Assembly (NCBI GenBank): GCA_029851415.1
Contig: CM056743.1
Span: 23,164,905-23,228,904, forward strand
Source: Eretmocerus hayati
Lineage: Eukaryota; Arthropoda; Insecta; Hymenoptera; Aphelinidae
Length of the DNA stretch: 64,000 bases
Direction of reading: 5' to 3'
Shown here one piece after another: positions 11,610 through 23,859 of this stretch. The notes below the pieces were generated by a model that saw only the letters and a program-made list of their open reading frames with translations, ran no database searches and had not been told where the DNA came from. The translations under genes were made by a program, and so were the position numbers. Numbering within the stretch: the first letter of the stretch is position 1; each line of letters begins with the position of its first letter.

Positions 11610-14560
11610 TACTTACGATGTTTTCGAATAGGAATTTGCTCAAGTTTGGATAGACGGAGTCGATAAATGTAGTTGTTTATATCAATATGCTCTCGTCATC
11701 AGATCATAAAATGACATTGTGATCATTTTCAACTCGCAATTTATTGAGACTGCCCTGGCTCGATGGATTATCATCTTTCTCAGGGAGTTGAAAGTTTCAA
11801 CCGAGATTAAAATTTCGAAAAGGTGCAACTTTCTACTTTTTCAACAGGAAATGGTTGCAATGAAGAGAAAAAGGTTGGCTTGATCAAAAAAATTTCAACT
11901 TTTTTGACCTCTTGACAGTCGGTCAACAACAAAACGCAAGCTATATTTATATCAATTCTCTTCCTATTTATATCGTTGAAAAAAAAAATTCACGACCCCA
12001 AGGACCGTCTACAAAGATTTAAAATTTGGTGAGTTCGAAATAGACAACTCTCAAAATGCAGAACTCCCAAGAAGTTACAACTATATGATCGAGCTTGCAA
12101 AGTAACTGAAAACACACTTGGCGGTTGGTACTAGACAGAGACTACACTTGCACTACTTAGTTCTACTCGTCCAAAATCGTCAGTACTATATTTATCCAGC
12201 AATGCAATATTTGGATGCACTTTGGCGAGTTCACTATACTCATATAGCCATCCACTATATACAGTAGTCTCTTCTACGGCGCGCAAATGTCCGCACGATT
12301 CCCAATTCTCTCATTCTTTTCCTTTTCCTCATCGCCGTCGTTATAGTCGTCTACTCCATCGTCATTTTTGTCCTTTTCGTCTTTTTCGTCGTGTAGGCTG
12401 TCTTATTTTCCTTGCGCCCCGCTACCACCACCACCACCACCATACGATACTCAAAAACACTCGTTATATTCTTCAACATCACACCAGAACACAAGATTTT
12501 TTTTTCATCTTTTTCTTTTACTTTCATATTACGCGACTCGTCCTTTTTTCTCACTTTCGATCTCCCTTTTCTTCCAAGCGAAAGATTAGTCCTGCGAGTG
12601 ACACATTTTTGTATTCTTATTTTCGAAAGTTAGTTATGCAGATTTTTGGCCCAATTTTTAAGGGTTTCGTGACCGCCTGCCCGATTTTCACAAACATATA
12701 TTTTGAGGTGGTGAGAGTTTTTTTAGAATATTTTAAAATGAGATATGGAATTAATCATTCAGATTAGTTTACCTGTGTTGAGTTACTATTTCGCAGAATT
12801 TTTTTTAGAAAGAGCCGGATATGTATGTTATGATATTCGTCGATTAAAGTGAATCCAGTTTTGTGGATACTTTATTTTGTAGAACTGTGTTATTGCCTCG
12901 TATGGTAAATTTGTCAGAATTCCTTGAAATATAGTTTTGTCTTGATTGGAAATTTTTTCCTGGGTAAAATTTTTTATCTCAAACTGAGAGTTCCGTGGAT
13001 TGTTTCTGTGATAACATTGGAAATATCGCAATTTCCATTCGCGATCTGCATCACGGCTACTGAAAATTCAGAGTACGGCTGTATGGACAATTAGAAGGGA
13101 CGAGTGTAGGTAATAAAAACAAAGTGGGTATTTGGTCGTTACTGAATTCAGCGAAGCGAACGATTCTCTGAACTAACAGAAAGAGCTTTTTTGATAAATA
13201 GGAGCCGCCTGTGACATTTTTGCCTCGTTTTCCATGAAAATTGTTGGATTGATACAATAAAATTCTTTCGTTGCGAGACTACACAGGCATTTTGAGGGGA
13301 CTGTTTCAAACATAATTTTTTGTGGAAAATCAAATATCAAGTATTAGTTTTAAAAATTACGTAAGTTTTCTACGAGAATTTTAAGGTGGGAATAGTTTAC
13401 AAAGGTAAATACAGAGATAAGTTGTCATGATATGAATTTATGAATTTTTCAAGTTCACGACAGCCGGTCAGCGGTTGAATTGATATCATTCTCATGGACA
13501 ACAATCGTGGATCATTTACTCGTGAATTTTGAATTCATTTTGTTCAAAGGGTCTGTAAATTTTATTTTTCGAGGCCGGCTTTCGGTTTTTGTGGTACTGC
13601 TCTCATTACACATTTGCGTTAAATTCATTCAAATACAATCGAAAATGTTTCATTCAGGTCAGTTCAGTATTGATATCAAAATCAAATATGTATAGAAAAT
13701 TCCAACAATTTGAAGGAAAATTTTTTTCTTCTATAACACAAGCTGCGTCAAAATGATGTCAAGATAAAGATTCTCTACCAATTTTTTTCTCTCGAGTAGA
13801 ATTTACACAGAAATCGATTAAATCAAGTGCCTTAATCTATCAGAAACCCTAGCACAGTATTAATAATTGCTACAATTATAAAATCTCTTCTGAAACACTT
13901 TTCATCTTGAACAATGAGTGAATGCCTCAAAGAGACACCCTGTCTAGCAAGAGTCTCTTGCAAATCACAGCATCATCTTGTTGCAAATAGAGTTTGACAA
14001 ACTATTTAGTCATCACCTTTGTCAAATTAATTTTTCCAAATGACTTGGATCTGTACATTTGAGTAGATCTGCTTATGAACCACTTTAAATTATACTTTAA
14101 TCTCATTCCTGTATTCATACTTGTAGTCTAAACGGATAAGTACTCAATTTTTCTTGTGGGTTCGCTTCTGTGGATATTCAAAACGCTCAAACGATCAAAA
14201 TGTGATTAAGTCTAAAACACATAGAATCTCATAGAACATTCAAGAATTTCACATCTTAAACCGGTCATCAGAAGCGTCACAATGAGATTTTTCACAATTT
14301 TGGAACGACTGAAAATTCTGTAGACTCAAACTCGATCAAAAACCTCATCAAAAACTCAGAAAGCATAAAAGAGTGTTCGTGTACAGTGACGAGTCATTTT
14401 TGAGAGTCTAGAAATTTGGCTGCATGATATTTTGGAAAAAGCTTGGAAATTTCTAGACTTTCGGCAGACCCTAATCACCATACAAAATAGTTAGGTGGGG
14501 CCTCAAAAAAAATTACGAGACCTTGAGAGGGATATAAAATATTGTGGCAGGGCCCACCAG
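11610..14560. other. No recognised feature; pyrimidine-rich patch at 12.3-12.55 kb
   Basis: AT-rich, with a C/T-rich patch near 12310-12570 containing (CCA)n. The 181-codon frame at 12222-12767 begins with TTG and is simple-sequence driven. No gene supported. Confidence 0.45.
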
Positions 14561-14599
14561 GTTCTAAAGGGTTGAATCAAATTTCAATCCATAAATTTC

Positions 14600-14920
14600 T
14601 GATGTAGCAATTATCTTCACAGCTCCGTTAGAAAGATCATTGGCCACGCACAGAACATCATCGTCGTTTTCGTTATCGTCGTCGTCGTCGTCGTGATGCG
14701 TTGGTCGTCGCACCCGGGAGCTTGCAAAATGACAACGACAACGAAAACAAGGAAGAAATGGAAGAAGATGAAGAAGCTTGCGCGTGATGGTTCCTTGCCC
14801 TCTTGCATCTTCTCGCGCGCGCGTGAGCGCCGTTTTATTTATACCCAAAGAGTATATAACGGGCGACGAGCCGTTGCATTTGCCGAGAGTCTCTATGTCT
14901 CAACCCCTTCTTAAAGAAAG
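14600..14920. promoter_or_regulatory. CpG-rich islet with TATA motifs on both strands
   Basis: A (GTC)n run near 14670-14692, a CGCGCG cluster near 14813-14824, a minus-strand TATAAATA (14843-14836) and a plus-strand TATATAA (14853-14859), only 9 bp apart. This looks like a possible divergent promoter, but no initiator or exon can be tied to it. The minus-strand frame over the GTC run encodes a poly-Asp tract and lacks a convincing start. Confidence 0.25.
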
Positions 14921-14929
14921 CGTCGTTTT

Positions 14930-17900
14930 ATTTTTACTTTTTTTTTATCTTCATTTTTTTCTTAGCAGGTACGCGTCCCTTTCTGCTATCTTGGCATGTC
15001 TTGCTCGTTTAGGCTCTTTCTTTCCCTTTCTCTTGGTCGGTTTGGTGTTGGCTTTTGTTTTCTTCTTCTACTGCAATTTTCACTTGCAGTTTATTTATCG
15101 CGCGACAGTAATGCCCCCCCCCCTTCCCCCGTCTTGCAAGCTTTCGCTCAATGGGTTATGTAGAGCCTATTTTGTGACCATCATGATGAATTTTTCGTCT
15201 AAGTGGGGTTGGAAGTGGCGATTGATGAAGGTATGCATCTTGGTGCAAGGTTGACTTTGATGATGGAGTGAAATGTTGAGATAAGAGATTTGGTGTATTC
15301 ATCAAGTTGTTTGCTTGTGCGAGATCACGTGATTGAGAATTTTGAGGATTGTAGATTGTTTCGTGAACTAGAATGTATATAGACACGCGTTCATTGGACT
15401 GAGAATCAATTTCGTAGGGACAAGGAAAATCAAGTTTAGTGAGAGAAACACAATACATGAAAAATGGTGATAAGTCGAGTAGTTCTGTGTGATCTTTATT
15501 CAATTCTATGGTGAACAATGTGAACTCTGCACCTGCTCCGAAGACTTAAAAGAATTTTCGAGACGCCTGCGGAGCTGTTTTTATTTTGCCTTTCAATTCT
15601 ACCAGATCATAGAAATCGTGATTTTTCTATGGAAAATTCTGTATATCTTGAGATTAATAGCTCAAGATAGTCTTTGCGACGTTCGAAAGATCTTGCAAAA
15701 CCTACCGAAACCGGATTAGAAAAATTTCGTTTAGCCATTTCAGGCCCTGTTCAGGCGAAATCTGAGAAAATCGGGCAAGCTTGATTATCTTAGTAGCATA
15801 TTCTATTTTGAGATTCATGGAAGAATAGTCAGACTTCCCTCTTCTCATATTCAAACTGTCGTGATTACTGATTGGAGACATGAAATTATGTCCTCATATA
15901 GACTTTTTACCACTCAGTTTATCATCCGTCTGGCCAAACTCGGATTTTTCTACTTGTGAATTTTCCTAATGAAAATCAGCCGAGACTCTATAAGTTTACC
16001 AGAATAGCCATTCTGAATTATTTCATGTTTCTGATTCATAAGGATTTCGATCATAAGCAAAAATAGTCAGACATAACTATACTGATTTTTACAAAATACC
16101 GCATAACTATACCTCAAATCTTTGAGTCATTGATGCCACGAAGAAGAACAAACAGTGAATTGAGGAAGGTGTAAAGTGTTCCAAAAATTTAGTATCTTAC
16201 ACTCGATGTGACTCATCACATTGGTTGCAATATGAATATTCTCTAACTTAAATCTCATTGTGTTCTGGTAAGCTTGCGTCTCTGCACACGAGACTCGAGT
16301 TTCAAGACAAATGATCTGTAGAAAGATGAAACAAAGATCGAGAACGAGAAAAATTTTCACGAATGATGCAGCAGTGAAGCCTCTACACTATATGTATGAA
16401 AAGAATCTTCGGAAGAAGCAATTCAATTAGTTGCATAAGGCGCAACTCATCCTTGTGAAATTATTTCAAAACGGCCGGCCCACACTATACGGTATGTATA
16501 CTAACTCTCGAACCGAAGGTTTGTTTGAGTCGTTAATTCTCGTCGATTATCGGCTTCGCACTGCATGCATCCTCGTCATCATCGGCGCTGTCACCTCATT
16601 TTTTTTGTAACTTCCAAATCGAGAGGATGATTATTATTTTCGAGCAAATTATTATCAACAGCCACCGACTGGCCCAACACTGATTATTTCATACCCGTAA
16701 AAAAAATGTGTTTGAGATATTCGATCGTAATTCGATGCGAGTGTCATCACTCGTATTGAATTCATTTGCGAGGTGGGTATTCGTAGGCGGCATGGCCTCC
16801 GGATGTAAGACGAAAATGAAAGTTATAGCAAGAATTGAACTTGATCCGGATTAAGTTATGCATAAGGATATTTCAGTTGGGCCCGCACTGCACCACATCT
16901 TTTAAGTATGTGTACTGTTGGGATACTCAATATTTAGGAATGGGAAATTTTTTTTGGCAAATTTTTGTTCTAAAGGTGACAACATTTTGATGATTCGAAG
17001 GTTATGTCATGCTCAGAATTCACCCATAGCCGTTGTCATTTCGTTTCGACATTCTATGTTTGATGCTAGTATACCACTTTGATAGGAATAGAATCATGCT
17101 TGAGATCAATAAAACTGCTCATGGAGAGCATTCTTCCAGATGGATCGACTTGAGTCCAAAATCATGAGTTTATAGAATTTTACCCGAGCACCAACTTTGA
17201 ATGTGATGAAATGTTATGACACTGACAGGTTAAAGATTCAGAATATCATCGACAATTATGAAAATTCCTCCATCTTAAATAATCTTCTGCAAAAATCCGA
17301 CGAGTAACAACTCAAAACTTGCTCCCTCAAATTTTTTGCATCTTATTGGTAGTAAACGCATTGAAATTGATTTAAACCTAATGCAAACTTCATTCTGTGC
17401 CAAATCAGGGTATTATGAATTGTACAAACTTTTTAAGAATGTAATTGGATTGAGCAGAGTTCAATCGTTCGACAACGAATAGTCGGTTATTCGATGGTTG
17501 ATGTTTTTGAATACAGTATCCTCCTAAAGTCTTTAAAGAGTTTCAAGACATACTTTCAGAACATTGCGAGACGGTGAGAAGAAAAACTAGTGGTTACGGT
17601 AGGAATAAGGAAACGAGCAAAAGGAAACAAAAGAGCCCCTGATTTCTACAGCCTTTATCCAGGAGTTGAAACAATCTTTTTCTTCTATCGCACTTCTGCC
17701 TTGGCGCTCTCACTTGTCGTTATATTCCTCTACTTAGCCTTTTTTTTCATCTTTGGACTCTGGCAACGTCAAGTTTGTTGACCTTGTCTCAAGGGGGCGC
17801 GAGATCTATTTTCAATACTTGTATTGGCGAGAAAATCATGAAAGTGGGGTACGAGGTTTGCACGTGCTGAAATGGGGCACGCACAGAGGAAAACCAAAAG

Positions 17901-18600
17901 TTGTGGCAATTTATCCTGGAATTTGTGAGACGCTTAAATTATTATTAGGGCGATACATTTTTGATCTCGGGAAGTATTTAAGAAGTGGTTTGTTGGGTTC
18001 TCAAGATCCTTGAAAATGTATATGCTGTAATTAGATGAGGGAACGTACAATTAACCTTAACCAATGCTGAAAAAACTCAAAATCACATTCGATTGACCAG
18101 ACAAAAGATTAAATCTACAACTCCAACTTTGTCTTTAGGAGATAGAATAAATTCCCAAATTGAATTATGTTTGTGATGACTTAATCCTTCTTATTCGGGA
18201 TTTTTCCAAAAAATCTGGAATAGTTTCATATAATACATAATATGGATTCATCAGTAATGCATCAGAGTGTGAAAGGAAATTGAATGATGTGGGATGAGGG
18301 ACGAATTAAAATTTCAAAGTAATCATGAGACGTTTTCCTGAATTTTAATGTGCAAGAAATTCGTCAGTTCATTCTGAGACTCGAGGGATTCTACTCAAAC
18401 ACATTATATTCGAGACTCTATCCAAGAGATTACCTCATACCACATAATTCAAGCATCACAGCAGAAAGGACAGAATTCCATCCCTTCACAACGAAGGGAC
18501 TTGGATTACCGTAAGCTGGCAAAAGTCACCCCATGAATGGTGAATTTTTGCCTCGCTTATAGCACAAACAGAGAAAGGAAAAGTGAGAAGAGTGGGTCAG
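14930..18600. other. No recognised gene or structured repeat
   Basis: AT-rich sequence with a C run near 15114-15123 and short frames only. I see nothing that can be assigned. Confidence 0.5.
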
Positions 18601-19140
18601 TAGAAGCAGATGATGACGATGGCATTGCTCTGTGTATCACGAAGGGGTCGACAAAGCGACGCACACATATACACACACAAGAATAAAATACACCCCCCCC
18701 GCAAGAGTATATACTGCATCAGTAGCGTTAGAGCAGACAGGCCACGTGAATTTCCCCTTCTACCGTCACCGAGTCATGAGGGGTTCACTGACGGCTAGCT
18801 CACCCCTCGAGCTATATATATTTCTGAAGCAACAAGTGCCCCACGAGACCATCGTCACCTCGTTGGCATGAGTTTTATTCGAGTTTTGTAGTCAATGGCA
18901 GTGATTTTGTCAGTCTCATTCTTTCTTTGACGCGCTATAGTTGCTGATTTTCGACGGATGAAAGGACGCTTTTTTATTAGTTGCATTGATTTTCATGATC
19001 GAAGAGATACAACATTTGGACATTTTCCATACGATATTAAATCATATTAATTGAGACTCTTAAAGTGTTGTTGACCCTTCAGTGCTTCGCAAAAGAGCCA
19101 AGAATGAACTAATCTCACATTAGAATCTTAAGAAATACTA
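18600..19140. other. Small CpG/CA-containing patch without recognised gene
   Basis: CA repeats and a C run at 18660-18700. The frames overlapping it are short and give no recognisable peptide. Confidence 0.4.
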
Positions 19141-19149
19141 GCGTCATTG

Positions 19150-20185
19150 CATCTCGCTGTCGCTTGTTCGACCTGCAAACGTTCTTGATGAGTCAGAGGC
19201 CTCAGGAATGACTTTGGACTTTGTAGCTCAAGAATGATGTTTGTGATAATGAACAATTATTGATTCTGAGGTTATGAAGCTCAGAAAGATGACAATTTGT
19301 TGGACTGGTGCCACAAATAGTTATAACCGCCTACTAGTCCATCTAGCCACACGCTTATCAACCTGTCCACCCACCCAACCGACGATTAATTTACCCACCT
19401 ACTTAATCCCCTGCGTCCCCAACTATAACCCAGAAGGCAGCGTATTCTATTTTAGCGGGCCCAGCCTAGACCGGACCGCCGTTCCAGACCATCTCGGACC
19501 ATTCCAAACAAGTTTAGACCGTACCAGACCTTCCCAGATCATTCCGGCCCATTCAGAGCCTTCCCGACGATCCCATACTGTTCCAGACCGGACCAGACTG
19601 GAAAAGCCCATCTCAAATCGTTCTAGACTGAACCAGAACTTCCCAGGCCATTCCAGCTCATTCAGATCGTTCCAAACCATCCCATGCCATGTCAGGCCGG
19701 AGCGTCTCGTTCCAACCCGTTTCAGGCTGGACCAGACCATTCCATACCGTCCCAAACTATTCCAAACAATTCCAGACCGTTATATCAGAACTTCCCAGGC
19801 CATTGCAGCCCATCCAGACCCTTCCCGACTATCCTATAATGTTCCAGGTCGTTCGAGACCGTTCCAGACCGGACCAGACTGGACAAAGGCGTCTGAAATC
19901 GTCCCAGACCCGACCAGAATTTCCCAAGCCGTTCCAGCTCATTTAGATCGTCCCAGAGCGCTCCAGACCGTTTCAAAACGTTCAAGAACGGACCAAGACG
20001 TTCCAAATAGTTCTAGACCATCTATCCACCGAACAGCCAGCCACTCACTCACCAACCCATCCACCCTTCGACGTATCCATGACCCATGCGGTCACCCATC
20101 ATACTTCACCCCTTTCACGTAAGCAGCCCGATACGCGGGATCTGCGAGGACAAATTTTGTCTGGGCGTTTAATTATTAAAATACA
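19150..20185 (+). mobile_element. Minisatellite-carrying dispersed element, copy 3
   Basis: Left flank TTCTTGATGAGTCAGAGGCC and TTATAACCGCCTACTAG, an ACTATAACCCAGAAGGCAGC block, then about 550 bp of decamer repeats (about 19470-20025, units such as TTCCAGACCG), then CCATGACCCATGCGGTCACC and GCCCGATACGCGGGATCTGC. A 282-codon frame crosses the array only because ten-base units read through in all three phases; it is not a gene. Confidence 0.8.
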
Positions 20186-20189
20186 AAAT

Positions 20190-21690
20190 ACAAAATACAA
20201 TACAATTACAGTTTTCAGCACAGGATTGTTTTGGCTGTCCAAATAATTTTCTCTGACTAAGGTGATTTACTTGTGTCGAAAATAGCAGAAAATGATTGAA
20301 ATCAATGATTCTCAGTTCTTCATATATTTGACTGATAGCGAAGCTGGGGAGGAGGGGGTAAGAGGGTGAGATTTCGATATAATTTTAAGAAGCTCAGTTC
20401 TCGGCCACTCGAATGTTGTTAAGAACTCTTTCAAATTTTTCACTGCAACCACATAAAAATTTAGAAGATTTTTGTAATATTTCGTGTCCTATTTTGAGGA
20501 CAATTATGCTGGAAAGGCCGAGTGACAGATATTTGAGGGTTGACGACCAAAGGCATTGAAATACCCAAAAGAAATTTGAAAAAAACTGCGGAGATAACGG
20601 CTATTGATCTCTTACATACAGATATATTCTCAATGCAAAGTTCTGAGACATGTGCATACTAGTGCAAATCCAACGCAGTGAACAGGATCGTATGCCCTCA
20701 AAGTTGGTATAAGTGTTCTCTCTGGAGCAGTTTGAACTTAAAAAACATCCCAAAATCTCCCATCAGTCGATTTCGTGTCTGTTGATGATCCTCTTCTGCA
20801 GTCGTAGTCTAAACACTGTTGAATTGGAGTGATGCACCAACACCAATATAGACGATAAACATTTCAATACCATTGTTTCACTCCAAGGTTACCTCTTAGA
20901 ACACCCATCAAAAATATATATATGATCGATGATAAACACAAATCAATTTTTTATTGTACCATCGCAAGCTCCACAGGTGACTCTCTACATCAACCCCATC
21001 AAATATCAAATCTATATAACTATTACTACAATCGGATAGTAATCGAAGAACGGACCCAATGTTGTTGTTATCAAAGTGCCCATTGAAGCAAACGGCAAAT
21101 AATATTGTACACTTGGTCGGCTTTTGCTCTGATGGCGTGGCATAAATCGCGCCCTTGAACAACAGCTTGGCTTCTCGTGACACAAAGCTTTACCTCGTTT
21201 ATACGGCATAGCATGCATATACATACATGCATATAATGTAATGATTCTGTACAGCAGCATCACAAGTCCGCCTTTCTCCTTTGCCCAAGTATAATCTATG
21301 TGGTACACCTCTCGCAAAAGTGCAGCTGCATGCAGCAGCCGTAGGCTTTGTCAAGGTCGACTCGTGCAGGCCGCGCCCGCAAAACACGTCTCTCTGCTTT
21401 TGCTCTGCTCTGCTATGCTGTGAATTTGATGTTCTATATCCCCCCCCCCCCTAACTTCTCAAGTTTATGCATTTTACTACCGCAAAGTGTCTGTATAGCT
21501 ATGCACTTGACTTGTGTGGTTTGAAATGTGGTATGAGCAGGTTGTATATGATGGAAGTATGATAAATGTCGTTTGCGATTCTGGATGATAAAAAATCAGA
21601 CGAAACAGAATATTTCTTATGATTGGAGGCTGATCGATAGGATTTATGAAAAAGAAGTACTCAACTGGGATGGATGAGTCACGGTCTTGA
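20190..21690. other. No recognised feature
   Basis: Short AAATAC repeat at 20178-20205 and a C run at about 21441-21450. No gene recognised. Confidence 0.45.
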
Positions 21691-21759
21691 GAGGTATCAA
21701 GTATTCGAGATGTATCGTATTGAAGGATCATAAACATTGTTACGCCGATAGGATAACTC

Positions 21760-23800
21760 TTTCATTCATCAATGACTCAAGTATCGCTATTGACTCATCA
21801 GTTACCAAGAAGAATCACTGTCGCAGTATACTGAACAAGGTGATTCAAAACTGTTTCAATGAAATCTCGACAGATAAGACAGTAAATTTCGCCGAAGTTC
21901 AGCTGGACACACTCATAACGCAGTAAGTTTGCTTATGACACAATCAAGGATACTGATGAATTTCTGGATTTTGTTGATTTGATAGTAAGTCATTCGATTG
22001 ATTTTACAGTTGCTTTGACTGTCAAGAAGGAAGTTTCGTAGCAAAAAATAAAATACACTGAAAGGAAAAGTAAACACCATTCATGAGTTATTAAACAGTC
22101 GGTTTACCAGCAGGAACGACTGTCACATCAGGTACTTTGACTATCGAGTCTCAATAAATTTCACTGAAATGTAGTGTAGGAGGCGCAGCCATCACCAATT
22201 AATAAGTCAGAGCCATTTTTGCAAACCGAGAGCGTTATTGCTGGCTTTTTCCGTAACTGATTAATCAGTTAATTTTCCCGATAAGACATTGTAATCAACA
22301 CACAAGGCTTCACAACAGATCACACAAGGCTTCGTCTTACACGGTGGGTATTCCACTGATTTTTCTAGTGTCGTGACTGATCAATCAGTGAGTATACATG
22401 GAATTCAATGGAGTACAAAGTTGGAGCAGTGCTTCGATTGGTTGGGCAATCCCAAGGCTACTGCTTCAATGGTGATCATTGATACAGAATCAGCACTCAC
22501 TTTGACTGATCAATCAGTGAGTCTACATAGGATTCAATGGAGTACAAAGCTGGAGCAGTGCTTCGATTGGGGGAGCAATCTCAAGGCTACTGCTTCAATG
22601 GTGATCATTGATACAGAATCAGCATTCACTTTGACTGATCAATCAGTGAGTCTACACAGGATTCAATAAAGTACGAATCTGAAGCAATGCTTCGATTGGT
22701 GGGACAATCTCGCGGCTGCTGATTCAACAGTGATCATTGTTATAGATTCAATATTCACTTTGACTGATCAATCAGCAAGGCTGAGTATTATTGGGTCACA
22801 TTGTTAAAAGTGATGAAACAAACAAGGTCGTTCTCTCAGCATAGAGTCTGGTTGACTGATCGGCAGTTGTTTTGACTTTTCAATCAATAAGCCTCGATGA
22901 TTATCACTCAAATACTTGGAAAATGGGATAGGGATTGATCTGGGCAACTGTTTCAACAGTGATCGTTGTTATTGATCGGGTATCAATCTCGGCTAATTAA
23001 TGAATCCGAAGTTTAATGAGGTACATTTGTGAAGGATAGTGGTTAGCTGATGAATCAACAAAGGTTTTATTTCATCATAGGGCCTGTTGCACTGACTTTC
23101 CAGTCATCGTGACTGATAAATCACCGAGTCCCAATGAGTTCCAATACAGTACACGAAAAAGTCGATAACGATCAAACAAGACTCCTGATTACACAGTGAA
23201 CTAATGCAATTCTACTGATCTATCCAGGTTTTGACCAATTAATCAGTGAGTTCCGCCTACAGTGACATACAATGTTGACTCGCGATCAATTGTTAATTGA
23301 ACCAGGGGTACTTTTACAGCCTCAACTTATTCATTGATCTGATGGTTGCCTTTACTAATCTATTGGGAACTAACACCCGTATTATTTTAGATGGCAGAAA
23401 AAAGCAACATGGCCGAATCCTAAATCTCTCCCATAAGAATAACACGGAGGAAAGATAAGAGCGCTTATCGAATGTTAGCTCCCAATAGCTTGCAGTGAGT
23501 TTCGCTGAAGTTCAGTTTGATACAGCGGTTAGGCAGTGGAAATCAGTCAAATCAATGTGAGCCTCCGATCAAATAATGGACCACTTCAATGATTTTGTTA
23601 TCACCATGACTCATGATATGAGATTCTTGTATTAATCAGTGAAACTCACCAATGAATAAGTCAGACCGTCGTAGAATCAGTAAGACCAAATCAGGCAGTG
23701 AAAGTCATCGATGAATTTCACGATTTTCAGGCGGATAGATTCTGCTGATTCAGTAAGTTTCGCAGATTAAACTGAGATTGTAATCCCTGTGTGATTATGA
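21760..23800. repeat. 129-bp tandem array with palindromic core, decaying at both sides
   Basis: The core TGACTGATCAATCAG begins at 22374, 22503, 22632 and 22761, so three successive periods are exactly 129 bp. Monomers share ATTCAATGGAGTACAAAG, TTGGAGCAGTGCTTCGATTG-like and GTGATCATTGATACAGAATC blocks. The core has 6-bp inverted arms (ACTGAT/ATCAGT) around CA. Related but diverged cores recur roughly every 110-130 bp before and after (for example 22252, 22990, 23109, 23231). 129 is a multiple of 3, so a 43-residue repeat frame stays open at 22373-22669, which I take as incidental. Confidence 0.85.
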
Positions 23801-23859
23801 TGAAGTTCTTGAAAATGGTACAACTGGTTGATAGGTGTTATTCAGGCTTGAGTTAGCGA

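Noticed and set aside
12222..12767. 181-codon plus-strand open frame
   Set aside because: Begins with TTG and is rich in translated T, CCA and TTC runs; no splice or promoter support.
14564..14848. Minus-strand frame with a poly-Asp tract
   Set aside because: The Asp run is a translated GTC microsatellite, the start is TTG, and the frame begins in a TATA motif.
19274..20122. 282-codon plus-strand open frame
   Set aside because: It runs through the decamer array of dispersed element copy 3; ten-base units keep several frames on both strands open. No domain is visible.
21760..23800. CRISPR-like regular repeats
   Set aside because: Monomers of 129 bp repeat over their whole length with no unique spacers, in a eukaryotic context; it is a satellite array.
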